Shown here: in pieces, positions 1-9,029 of the stretch
Position numbering within the stretch: position 1 is the stretch's first letter
How the letters are laid out: each line of letters begins with the position of its first letter
DNA from: Blastococcus sp. CT_GayMR20
GTDB lineage: Bacteria > Actinomycetota > Actinomycetes > Mycobacteriales > Geodermatophilaceae
Length of the DNA stretch: 10,771 nucleotides
Direction of reading: 5' to 3'
Assembly: GCF_004570345.1 (NCBI RefSeq)
Contig: NZ_SPQM01000150.1
Location: forward strand, 1 to 10,771
The notes under the pieces: model-generated
Told to the model about the DNA's origin: nothing
The model's database searches: none
Seen by the model: the letters and a program-made list of their open reading frames with translations, nothing else
Program-made: the position numbers and the translations under genes

Positions 1-2303
1 TCGAGACGCTCACCTTCCGGCCCTCCGACGGCGGACTCGCCGAGGAGGACGTCATCCGGGGCATGCATCCGCTGACCGCGCAGCGGCTGGACCTCTGGCG
101 GCTGAAGAACTTCAACGGCCGCCGCCTGCCGTCGGCCGAGGACACGTATCTGATTCACGTCGTCGCGAAGGAGAACCCGAACGACGAGCGGCTCATCGCG
201 ATGGCGGAGGTGCGCGACGCGACCCCGCTGACGAACGCCGCGGGTGAGGTCATCGGCTTCCCGACCGTCGAGCGGCTGCTGACCGCCTGCATGGACAGCC
301 TGCGGCGGGCGCGGGCCTCGCTGGGCGGGAGCCGGCGGCTCGACCACAACCGGATCTTCCTGTACGCGTGGCCGTCGATCGAGCTGTCCCCGTCGCAGCT
401 GGCGACGCTGGCCCGCGCCATCGCGCCCCTCACGATCGGGGCAGGGCTGGACGAGATCGTGATCCTGGGGCGCCTGCAGGTGGAACCGGGAGCGGAGCCG
501 CGCGACGTGGCGCTGCGCTTCTCGAACACCCCGGGCACCGGCGTCGGCCTCCGGGTGACCGACCGGCCGACCGAGCCGATGCGGCCGCTGGACGACTACA
601 CGCAGAAGGTCCTCCGGTCGCGCGCCCGCGGCCTCGCCTACCCCTACGAGCTGGCCCCGCTGGTGGCCGGGCCGGGGGGGACGTTCGTCGAGCACGACCT
701 GGACGCCGCGGGCCGGCTGGTGCCGGTCGACCGGCCGCCGGGCACCAACACGGCGGGCATCGTCGTGGGGCTGGTGACCTCGCCGACGCCGCGCTACCGC
801 GAGGGCATGACGCGGGTCGCCCTGTTCGGCGACCCGACCAAGGCGCTCGGGACCGTCGCCGTCCCCGAGTGCGCCCTCGTCGTCGCCGCTCTCGACCTGG
901 CCGAGGAACGTGGCCTGCCGGTGGAGTGGTTCGCCCTGTCGTCCGGCGCCAAGATCTCGATGGACAGCGGCACCGAGAACATGGACGCGGTCGCGAAGGG
1001 GCTGCGCCGGATCATCGAGTTCACCCAGGCCGGCGGCGAGATCAACGTCGTCGTCGCGGGCATCAACGTGGGCGCCCAGCCGTACTGGAACGCCGAGGCC
1101 ACGATGCTCATGCACACCAAGGGCATCCTGGTGATGACGCCGGACAGCGCGATGGTGCTGACCGGGAAGCACTCGCTGGACTACTCGGGCGGGGTGTCGG
1201 CGGAGGACAACTTCGGGCTCGGCGGCTACGACCGCGTGATGGGGCCGAACGGGCAGGCGCAGTACTGGGCGCCGAACCTGTCGGCGGCCGTCTCGCTGCT
1301 GTACCAGCACTACGACCACGCCTACCTTGCGCCGGGCGAGCGCTGGGCGCGGCCGGCGGAGACGACCGACCCGCGGGACCGGGACGTGCGGACGTACCCG
1401 CACAGCCACCCGTCGAGCGAGTTCACGACGGTCGGTGACGTGTTCTCCTCGACCGCCAACCCGGACCGGAAGAAGCCGTTCGACATCCGCACGGTGATGC
1501 GTGCGGTGACCGACCTCGACCACCCGGTCCTGGAACGGTGGGCCGGGATGGCCGACGCCGACACGACCGTCGTCCTGGACGCGCACCTCGGCGGACACCC
1601 GGTGACGGTGCTGGGCGTCGAGTCCCGGCCGATCCCCCGGCGCGGCAGCTTCCCGACGGACGGACCCGACCAGTGGACGGCGGGGACGCTGTTCCCCCGC
1701 TCGTCGAAGAAGGCGGCGCGGGCGATCAACGCTGCTTCGGGCAACCGGCCGCTGGTCGTGCTGGCGAACCTGTCGGGCTTCGACGGGTCACCGGAGTCGC
1801 TGCGGAACGTGCAGCTGGAGTACGGCGCGGAGATCGGGCGGGCGATCGTCAACTTCGACGGACCGATCGTCTTCTGCGTGATCTCCCGGTACCACGGCGG
1901 TGCGTTCGTGGTGTTCTCCGGCGTGCTGAACGACAACATGGAGGTGCTCGCGGTCGAGGGCTCCTACGCCTCGGTGCTCGGTGGCGCGCCGGCGGCCGCG
2001 GTGGTGTTCACCGGCGAGGTCAACAAGCGGACGGCATCGGACCCGCGGGTGCGCGAGCTGGAGGCCGCGCTGTCGGCGGCGGAGGGTGTGGACCAGGCGC
2101 ACCTCCGGGTCGAGCTGGCGGCGCTGCGGTCCAGCGTCCGGTCGGAGAAGCTCGGCGAGGTGGCCGCCCAGTTCGAGGGAATCCACAACATCGAGCGCGC
2201 CCGGGAGGTCGGCTCGGTGCATGCCATCGTGCCCGCCGCCGAGCTCCGCCCCCGCCTGATCGACGCCGTGGAGCGCGGCATGGACCGCGCCGTCCGAGCG
2301 TGA
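1..2303 (+). CDS. Single-chain (eukaryotic-type) acetyl-/acyl-CoA carboxylase, C-terminal part with carboxyltransferase; 5' end outside window
   Basis: This is the end of a multidomain biotin-dependent carboxylase, which transfers CO2 from carboxybiotin to an acyl-CoA (malonyl-CoA if the substrate is acetyl-CoA). The frame is open to the left edge, so the ATG at 63 is internal; 766 residues are visible. The first ~200 residues match the end of the ACC central domain (HPLTAQRLDLWRLKNF, then ENPNDERLIAMAEVRD). The carboxyltransferase follows. Numbering from the Met at 63, its N-half spans ~230-420 (SSGAK at 293-297, VVAGINVGAQPYWNAEA at ~329-345, then DSAMVLTGKHSLDYSGGV) and its C-half ~470-700 (LANLSGFDGSPESL at ~567-580, RYHGGAFVVFSG at ~609-620). 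The protein ends ~45 residues after this domain with no biotinyl domain, so biotin carboxylase and BCCP should lie upstream, the eukaryotic order. The acyl substrate cannot be told from sequence; propionyl- or longer acyl-CoA is possible. The family call is firm, the eukaryotic-type layout an inference from the central domain. Confidence 0.87.
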   Translation, partial: ETLTFRPSDGGLAEEDVIRGMHPLTAQRLDLWRLKNFNGRRLPSAEDTYLIHVVAKENPNDERLIAMAEVRDATPLTNAAGEVIGFPTVERLLTACMDSLRRARASLGGSRRLDHNRIFLYAWPSIELSPSQLATLARAIAPLTIGAGLDEIVILGRLQVEPGAEPRDVALRFSNTPGTGVGLRVTDRPTEPMRPLDDYTQKVLRSRARGLAYPYELAPLVAGPGGTFVEHDLDAAGRLVPVDRPPGTNTAGIVVGLVTSPTPRYREGMTRVALFGDPTKALGTVAVPECALVVAALDLAEERGLPVEWFALSSGAKISMDSGTENMDAVAKGLRRIIEFTQAGGEINVVVAGINVGAQPYWNAEATMLMHTKGILVMTPDSAMVLTGKHSLDYSGGVSAEDNFGLGGYDRVMGPNGQAQYWAPNLSAAVSLLYQHYDHAYLAPGERWARPAETTDPRDRDVRTYPHSHPSSEFTTVGDVFSSTANPDRKKPFDIRTVMRAVTDLDHPVLERWAGMADADTTVVLDAHLGGHPVTVLGVESRPIPRRGSFPTDGPDQWTAGTLFPRSSKKAARAINAASGNRPLVVLANLSGFDGSPESLRNVQLEYGAEIGRAIVNFDGPIVFCVISRYHGGAFVVFSGVLNDNMEVLAVEGSYASVLGGAPAAAVVFTGEVNKRTASDPRVRELEAALSAAEGVDQAHLRVELAALRSSVRSEKLGEVAAQFEGIHNIERAREVGSVHAIVPAAELRPRLIDAVERGMDRAVRA

Positions 2304-2318
2304 GGAGCCCGACGCAGG

Positions 2319-2747
2319 TCAGAGGCAGTAGGGGCAGCAACCGCAGCCGACGATGACGGTGCGCAGGCAGTGGAGCAGCGCATCCGTCCGCGCGTCCTTG
2401 GTCAGGAGCGCGTCGGCTCCCGCGGCCGCCACGGTGTGCCGGGCAGCGTGCTCGGCGGTCAGCACGACGACCCTCGGCTCCAGCTGTGCGGCACGCAGCG
2501 CCTCGGTCGCCGCCAGACCGTTCATGACCGGCATGGAGAGATCCATGAGGACGATGTCGGGTCGCAGCCGGGCGACGGCGTCCACGACCTCCGAGCCGTC
2601 CTCGCACTCGCCGACGACGGTGACGCCGTCCTCGTCGGACAGGACCTCGGACAGCGACGTGCGCACCATCGGATGGTCGTCGACGACGAGCACGCGGATG
2701 TCGGTGGTCTCCAGACGCTGCCCGCACGAGCAACTGCGTCCCGTCAT
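2319..2747 (-). CDS. Stand-alone response-regulator receiver domain with cysteine-rich ends (142 aa)
   Basis: A receiver (REC) domain fills almost the whole protein. The acidic pair D23-D24 (VLVVDDHPMVR), the phospho-acceptor D69 (DIVLMDLSMP), T97 (VVVLTAE) and K117 (ALLTKDA) are all present, so phosphorylation should be possible. The sequence looks like a NarL/FixJ-class receiver, but there is no helix-turn-helix: the protein stops about 15 residues after the last receiver helix, in VIVGCGCCPYCL. It has eight cysteines (6, 8, 48, 127, 135, 137, 138, 141), grouped as SCSCG near the start and CGCCPYC at the end. CPYC is also the glutaredoxin active-site string, although no thioredoxin fold is present. 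The ATG at 2747 is preceded by GGAGG five bases away, which fixes the start. No sensor kinase is in view. It is divergent from furA-katG and convergent with the carboxylase gene. It may act through protein contacts or sense metal or redox state; that is inference. Confidence 0.8.
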   Translation of the reverse strand: MTGRSCSCGQRLETTDIRVLVVDDHPMVRTSLSEVLSDEDGVTVVGECEDGSEVVDAVARLRPDIVLMDLSMPVMNGLAATEALRAAQLEPRVVVLTAEHAARHTVAAAGADALLTKDARTDALLHCLRTVIVGCGCCPYCL

Positions 2748-2752
2748 CCGAA

Positions 2753-2758
2753 CCTCCC
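2753..2758 (-). promoter_or_regulatory. Ribosome binding site of the receiver-domain gene
   Basis: Read on the minus strand this is GGGAGG, ending five bases before the ATG at 2747. It is among the best Shine-Dalgarno matches in the window and decides the start. The same reading frame stays open much further upstream, into the opposite-strand furA gene. Confidence 0.75.
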
Positions 2759-2863
2759 AGCCCCCGACCGTGGGTGTGGCCGGGACAGCACACCGGTCCG
2801 GATCCCGGAAGTCCAGTGCCGATGTGCCCGTGCTGTGCAGAGCCGACGGTTGCCCTGCGTCCT

Positions 2864-2896
2864 TCGATTGATCGGTTCCAGAGAATCGACCAGACT
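2864..2896 (+). promoter_or_regulatory. Putative furA promoter with overlapping FurA operator
   Basis: TTGATC (2868-2873) and CAGACT (2891-2896) form a -35/-10 pair with a 17-base spacer. This stretch is locally AT-richer than its surroundings. It holds a symmetric pair, TCGATT (2864-2869) and AATCGA (2884-2889), that spans the spacer. The core TTGATCGGTTCCAGAGAA resembles, as I remember it, the AT-rich FurA-binding site at the mycobacterial furA promoter (TTGAC, then TTCCAGAAAA). In mycobacteria FurA represses its own furA-katG operon there and lets go on peroxide exposure. The -10 box ends seven bases before the GTG at 2904, so transcription probably starts at or next to the start codon and the mRNA would be leaderless. 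The boxes are seen in the sequence; FurA binding and leaderless initiation are inferred. Confidence 0.6.
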
Positions 2897-2903
2897 GCAG
2901 GAC

Positions 2904-5590
<2,687 letters not shown>

Positions 5591-5596
5591 CCCCGC

Positions 5597-5631
5597 TGCC
5601 GAGGTCGGCCGCCCGACGGCCGACCTCGGCA
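5597..5631 (+). terminator. Hairpin terminator after katG
   Basis: A perfect 15-bp GC-rich stem (TGCCGAGGTCGGCCG, 5597-5611, with its complement 5617-5631) closes a five-base loop (CCCGA), beginning six bases after the katG stop. There is no T-run, which is common for actinobacterial terminators. Its right arm reaches into the expected -35 region of the next gene. Confidence 0.75.
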
Positions 5632-5645
5632 TGCGGCACGCCGGA

Positions 5646-5651
5646 TACCGT
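5646..5651 (+). promoter_or_regulatory. Putative -10 box of a leaderless flavoprotein gene
   Basis: TACCGT fits the actinobacterial TANNNT -10 pattern and ends seven bases before the GTG at 5659, the spacing expected when transcription starts at the start codon. The only purine-rich site (GAGGG, 5653-5657) is too close to the GTG to be a normal ribosome binding site. The -35 would fall in the right arm of the katG hairpin and is not recognisable. Confidence 0.5.
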
Positions 5652-5658
5652 CGAGGGC

Positions 5659-6255
5659 GTGAGCACGCCCGAGACCCTGCCCGGTTACCGCCGTCCGTCC
5701 CAGCTCGTCCGCGACAAGGTGATCGACCGGATCGACCGCCACTGCCGTGCGTTCATCGAGCTCTCCCCCTGGGCCACGCTCGCCACCGCCGACGCCGACG
5801 GCTTCCCCGACGTCTCCCCCCGGGGCGGCGAACAGGGGTTCGTGAAGGTCCTCGACGAGCACTTACTGGCCCTGCCCGACCGGCCGGGCAACAACCGCGT
5901 CGACAGCCTGCGCAACGTGGCGGTCAACCCGCGCGTCGCACTGATGTTCCTGGTGCCGGGGATCGAGGAGACGCTCCGTGTCTTCGGGACGGCGTCCATC
6001 GTCGGCCCCGACGACCTCGACATGGACCTCACCGAGTTCGGGAAGCCGCCGCGGTCGGTGCTCGTCCTTCACGTGCAGCGCGCCTACTTCCAGTGCGCCA
6101 AGTCCCTCATGCGGTCGGGCCTCTGGCAGCCGGAGCAGTGGCCCGGCCGCGGCGACTTCGCGCCGATCGGCCAGGTCTTCCGGGACCACTGCCGGCTGCC
6201 GGCGCCGCTCCCGCCGGACGACGTCATGCGCGCGGACCTCGCCCTGGAGCTCTGA
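5659..6255 (+). CDS. PPOX-fold FMN-dependent flavoprotein (pyridoxamine 5'-phosphate oxidase family)
   Basis: A 198-residue cytoplasmic protein of the split-barrel FMN-binding superfamily. The fold signature is FIELSPWATLATADADGFPDVSPRGG (32-57), followed by LALPDRPGNNRVDSLRNVAVNPRVALMFLVPG (70-101) with the usual LPDRPGNNR flavin-site segment, and then QRAYFQCAKSLMRSGLWQPEQW (140-161). This last motif points to the subgroup NCBI names after DR_2398/MSMEG_1061; that subgroup name is from memory. Members are generally assigned as FMN enzymes of unknown substrate, so true pyridoxamine-phosphate oxidase activity should not be assumed. The GTG at 5659 was chosen because the conserved part begins close behind it and a -10 box stands at leaderless distance. 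The frame is open upstream into katG, but the translation there is not meaningful. It is probably transcribed alone, between two hairpins, and is convergent with the siderophore operon. Confidence 0.82.
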   Translation: MSTPETLPGYRRPSQLVRDKVIDRIDRHCRAFIELSPWATLATADADGFPDVSPRGGEQGFVKVLDEHLLALPDRPGNNRVDSLRNVAVNPRVALMFLVPGIEETLRVFGTASIVGPDDLDMDLTEFGKPPRSVLVLHVQRAYFQCAKSLMRSGLWQPEQWPGRGDFAPIGQVFRDHCRLPAPLPPDDVMRADLALEL

Positions 6256-6314
6256 AGGTGCCGAAATCGTGGTTTCGGCACCTCCGCAGGGGTGCCGAAA
6301 CCGCGATTTCGGCA
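6256..6314. repeat. Pair of palindromes in inverted orientation; probable bidirectional terminator
   Basis: Two palindromes sit between convergent genes. The first has arms AGGTGCCGAAA (6256-6266) and TTTCGGCACCT (6273-6283) around TCGTGG. The second has arms TGCCGAAA (6293-6300) and TTTCGGCA (6307-6314) around CCGCGA. The second is also the reverse complement of the first with one base changed. So 6259-6282 and 6291-6314 can pair over 24 positions, all Watson-Crick except one T-G, around an eight-base loop. The unit can therefore fold as two small hairpins or one long one. Its place directly after the PPOX stop and just past the end of the oppositely read reductase gene suggests it ends transcription from both sides. 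It could also be a member of a dispersed palindromic repeat family. Confidence 0.8.
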
Positions 6315-6319
6315 GTGCT

Positions 6320-7144
6320 CTAGTCGATGCGGCCGATCGGCTCGCGCTTCTCGGCCTGGAAGACGTCCTCGGTGCGGCCCCGCGCCCAGTAACCGGAGAT
6401 CGACAGGCGCTCGCGCGGCACGTCGCGCAGCACCCTGCGAACGGCCTTGACCGACTCCCGCTCGCCGTGGGCGAACACCTGCACGCCGTCCGGCTCGTGC
6501 GCCTCTGCCGGCCAGCCGGCCGGGTCCACGGCGCGGGCGAGGAACGAGGTGTCCGTCGGGTCGGGGTTGACCAGCCACCGCACCTCGATCGAGGAGGCGG
6601 TCTGCAGGGGCACCATGTCCGCGGGGTCGCCGATCTCCAGGTGGACGACGCCCCGCGCCGCCGGAGGGAGTGCCTCCACCGCGGCGGAGATGGCCGGCAG
6701 GGCCGACAGGTCGCCGGCGAGGACGTGCCAGGCGACGTCGGGGTCCGGGGCGTAGCCGCCTCCGGGGTCGCTGATGACCAGCCGGTCACCGGGCTCCGCC
6801 GTCGCTGCCCAGGGCGCGGCCACGCCGGTGTCGCCGTGGGTGACGAAGTCGATGGCGAGGCGACGCGCGGCCCGGTCCACCCGGCGCACGGTGTAGGTGC
6901 GCAGCACGGGCCGACGTTCCGGCGGGAGGGCCTCCCGCAGCGCGGCCAGGTCGTACGGCGGCTCGTGGCCGAGCGACGGGTCGACGAAGATCAGCTTGAC
7001 GTAGGAGTCGGTGCACCCGGTGTCGGGGAACGCCTCCAGCGACTCCCCGCCCAGGACCACGCGGACCAGGTGCGGGCCCAGCCACTCCGTGGCCTCCACG
7101 GTCAGGACGTGCTGTCCGGCGGACTTCCTGCTGGGCGCGCTCAC
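6320..7144 (-). CDS. Siderophore-interacting protein (FAD-linked ferric-siderophore reductase, ViuB/SIP family)
   Basis: A 274-residue cytoplasmic flavoprotein that by family precedent reduces imported ferric siderophore with NAD(P)H and so frees the iron. The flavin-binding domain (1-~120) has RTYTVRR (82-88) and HGDTGVAAPWA (103-113), both family hallmarks. The nucleotide-binding half has AGDLSALPAISAAVEALP (143-160), where most relatives have DETALPAI. The C-terminus carries the diagnostic SGYWARGRTEDVFQAEKRE (250-268). Length is typical. The start is a GTG at 7144, overlapping the ATPase stop by 4 bases, with AGAAGGAG six bases upstream on the coding strand. It is the last gene of the uptake operon, ending just before the palindrome pair, so iron release is made together with transport. 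The actual electron donor and siderophore cannot be read from sequence. Confidence 0.93.
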   Translation of the reverse strand: MSAPSRKSAGQHVLTVEATEWLGPHLVRVVLGGESLEAFPDTGCTDSYVKLIFVDPSLGHEPPYDLAALREALPPERRPVLRTYTVRRVDRAARRLAIDFVTHGDTGVAAPWAATAEPGDRLVISDPGGGYAPDPDVAWHVLAGDLSALPAISAAVEALPPAARGVVHLEIGDPADMVPLQTASSIEVRWLVNPDPTDTSFLARAVDPAGWPAEAHEPDGVQVFAHGERESVKAVRRVLRDVPRERLSISGYWARGRTEDVFQAEKREPIGRID

Positions 7145-7980
7145 GCGTCGCTCCTTCTGCTCACGAGGTCAGGGGTCGGGCTCGACATGTGGTGGCGGCC
7201 GATCGGCAGCATCAGCGGCTTCCCCGACGTCGGGTCGGGGATCACCTGGCAGTCCAGCCCGAACACCGCCTGCACGGTGTCCACGGTGAGCACCTCCGCC
7301 GGCGTGCCGACGGCGTGCACACGGCCCGACGCGAGCGCGACGAGGTGGTCGGCGTAGCGGGCCGCCATGTTGAGGTCGTGCAGGACCATCACGATCGTCG
7401 TCCCCCGGGTGCGGTTGAGGTCGGTCAGCAGGTCGAGCACCTCGATCTGGTGGCTGACGTCGAGGAACGTGGTCGGCTCGTCCAGGAGGAGCAGGTCGGT
7501 CTGCTGGGCCAGCGCCATCGCGATCCAGACCCGCTGGCGCTGGCCACCGGAGAGCTCGTCCACCGCGCGCTCCGCCAGCCCCGTCGTCTGGGTGGCCTCG
7601 AGGGCCGCCGCCACCGCGGCGTCGTCCTCCCTCTTCCACCGGGTGAACACGCCCTGGTGCGGGTGGCGGCCCCGCCCGACGAGATGGGCCACGGTGATGC
7701 CCTCGGGCGCGATGGGCGACTGCGGCAGGAGCCCGAGCGTCCGAGCGAGCTCCTTGGCCGGCAGCCGGTGCACCGCGTTGCCGTCGAGCAGGACCTGGCC
7801 GTCGCGCGGGGCGAGCAGCCGCGTCATCGACCGCAGCAGCGTCGACTTGCCGCAGGCATTGGCGCCGACGATCGCGGAGATCCGGCCCGGCGGCACCAGG
7901 AGGTCGAGGTCCTCGATGACGGTGCGGTCGCCGTACCCGAGGGTGAGGCCCTCGGCGACAAGGTGGTGAGTCGCGGTCAC
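7141..7980 (-). CDS. Iron-siderophore ABC transporter ATPase (FepC/FecE type)
   Basis: The 279-residue cytoplasmic ATPase that powers siderophore import. All functional motifs are present: Walker A GANACGKST (39-47), Q-loop Q87 (LLPQSP), signature LSGGQ (143-147) followed by RQR, Walker B LLLLDE (163-168), D-loop FLDV and switch His H201 (VLHDLN). The segment GRGRHPHQGVF (102-112) is typical of the FepC/FecE family of iron-chelate and cobalamin transporters. The GTG at 7980 is supported by GGAGG six bases upstream and by the GTGA overlap with the preceding permease gene. The downstream reductase overlaps in the same way. Iron siderophore rather than vitamin B12 is inferred from the neighbouring reductase gene. 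The frame is open upstream of 7980, but that part lies inside the permease gene. Confidence 0.95.
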   Translation of the reverse strand: MTATHHLVAEGLTLGYGDRTVIEDLDLLVPPGRISAIVGANACGKSTLLRSMTRLLAPRDGQVLLDGNAVHRLPAKELARTLGLLPQSPIAPEGITVAHLVGRGRHPHQGVFTRWKREDDAAVAAALEATQTTGLAERAVDELSGGQRQRVWIAMALAQQTDLLLLDEPTTFLDVSHQIEVLDLLTDLNRTRGTTIVMVLHDLNMAARYADHLVALASGRVHAVGTPAEVLTVDTVQAVFGLDCQVIPDPTSGKPLMLPIGRHHMSSPTPDLVSRRSDA

Positions 7981-9029
7981 AGGGAGCCTCCGGCGCGGTT
8001 GGTGCGGACGATCAGGTAGATCAGGTACGGAGCCCCGAGCACGCCGGTGACGACGCCGACCGGGAACCGGGTGCCGAGGGCGAACTGGCCGACCAGGTCC
8101 GCCACGAGCACCAGCAGCGCCCCGACCAGGGCGGCGGGGACGAGCAGCGAGCCGTTCGGTCCCACGATCCGGGCCGCGATGGGTCCGGCGAGGAACGAGA
8201 CGAAGGCGATCGGTCCGCACGCGGCCGTGGCGAAGGCGATCAGGCCGACCGCCGCGACGATCGCCACGATGCGGGTGCGCTCGACACGGATCCCCACGGC
8301 GGACGCCGTGTCGTCACCCAGCTGCAGTGCGGAGAGCTCGCGCGTCTGCGTCAGCAGCACCGGCCCGAGCACGACCAGCGCCACCAGGGCCGGCACGGTT
8401 GCTTCCCACGTGCTGCCGTTGAGGCTGCCGGTCAGCCAGCGCAGCGCCTCGGCGAAGTCCCACGCCCCGGCCTGGTCCAGGACGTAGGCGATGAAGCTCC
8501 GGGACATGGCGGCGACACCGATGCCGATGAGGATGAGCCGGGTTCCGGCGACGCCGTCCTTGAACGCGAGCAGGTACACGAGCAGCGCCACCGCGAGCGC
8601 GGCGACGATCGCGGTGACGGAGACGGCGCTGCCGCTCCACCCGAGGACGACGATCGCGAACGCGGCCGCGGCGCTCGCCCCGGCGCTGATGCCGATGACG
8701 TCCGGGCTGGCCAGCGGGTTGCGCAGCATCGTCTGGAACGTGACGCCCGCCAGACCGAAGCTCAGCCCCGCCACGACCGCGAGGACCGCGCGCGGCAACC
8801 GGAGCCGGCCGACCGTGAACGTGGCGCCGGAGACGTCCTGGCCGAGGACGACCCGCAGCACGTCCCCGGGCGGGTAGAAGGTCCTGCCGACCATGAGCGA
8901 CACCACGAACGTCGCGACGACGAGCACGGCGAGCACTGCGATCACCACCCGCCGCCGGGCCGCGCGCCGGGTCCGGTCGCGCGCGACGGCCTCGACGGTC
9001 GACGGGGCCGGCGGAACGACGGCGGTCAC
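7977..9029 (-). CDS. FecCD-family siderophore permease, second subunit (FepG-like)
   Basis: A 350-residue inner-membrane permease that should pair with the adjacent FecCD protein to form the transport channel. After a charged, Arg-rich cytoplasmic start (~1-28) comes the first membrane helix (VVIAVLAVLVVATFVVSLMV). The family signature is GVTFQTMLRNPLASPDVIGI followed by SAGASAAAA. Further helices follow, and the ATPase-contact region is GPIAFVSFLAGPIAARIVG near the C-terminus. In this loop the Pro-His found after GxxFVGL in many relatives is Gly-Pro, a difference common in FepG-type subunits as I recall them. The chosen GTG at 9029 overlaps the upstream permease stop by GTGA and gives the usual family length. 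The ribosome binding site is weaker here (AGAAGG about ten bases upstream), so translational coupling may matter. Confidence 0.93.
   Translation of the reverse strand: MTAVVPPAPSTVEAVARDRTRRAARRRVVIAVLAVLVVATFVVSLMVGRTFYPPGDVLRVVLGQDVSGATFTVGRLRLPRAVLAVVAGLSFGLAGVTFQTMLRNPLASPDVIGISAGASAAAAFAIVVLGWSGSAVSVTAIVAALAVALLVYLLAFKDGVAGTRLILIGIGVAAMSRSFIAYVLDQAGAWDFAEALRWLTGSLNGSTWEATVPALVALVVLGPVLLTQTRELSALQLGDDTASAVGIRVERTRIVAIVAAVGLIAFATAACGPIAFVSFLAGPIAARIVGPNGSLLVPAALVGALLVLVADLVGQFALGTRFPVGVVTGVLGAPYLIYLIVRTNRAGGSL

Larger units (their letters stand above)
2748..2903. other. Divergent intergenic region between the receiver gene and furA
   Basis: These 156 bases separate two divergent genes and should hold both promoters. 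On the right side a plausible FurA-type promoter/operator is visible (annotated separately). I could not recognise convincing -35/-10 boxes for the leftward receiver gene. A 7-bp inverted repeat (ACAGCAC at 2785-2791, GTGCTGT at 2830-2836) is present, but its arms are 38 bases apart and it may be chance. Confidence 0.6.

Noticed and set aside
1538..2356. A 272-codon plus-strand frame inside the carboxylase gene
   Set aside because: Its translation is Arg/Gly-rich noise in the +1 frame of a gene with clear carboxyltransferase motifs; no ribosome binding site or domain.
2319..2747. A frameshift that removed a C-terminal helix-turn-helix from the receiver protein
   Set aside because: Sequence beyond the stop is the sense-coding end of the carboxylase gene, so no displaced output domain lies there. 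An older deletion cannot be excluded.
2785..2836. Inverted repeat ACAGCAC/GTGCTGT as an operator or RNA structure
   Set aside because: Seven-base arms separated by 38 bases are expected by chance in GC-rich DNA, and they do not align with a recognisable promoter.
2370..2903. A much longer furA product starting at 2370
   Set aside because: The extra residues are unlike any Fur N-terminus and run antisense through the receiver-domain gene and its promoter region.
7981..8220. An N-terminal extension of the transport ATPase starting upstream of 7980
   Set aside because: The extension is Arg-rich noise inside the permease gene. The GTG at 7980 has a strong GGAGG and the operon's standard overlap.
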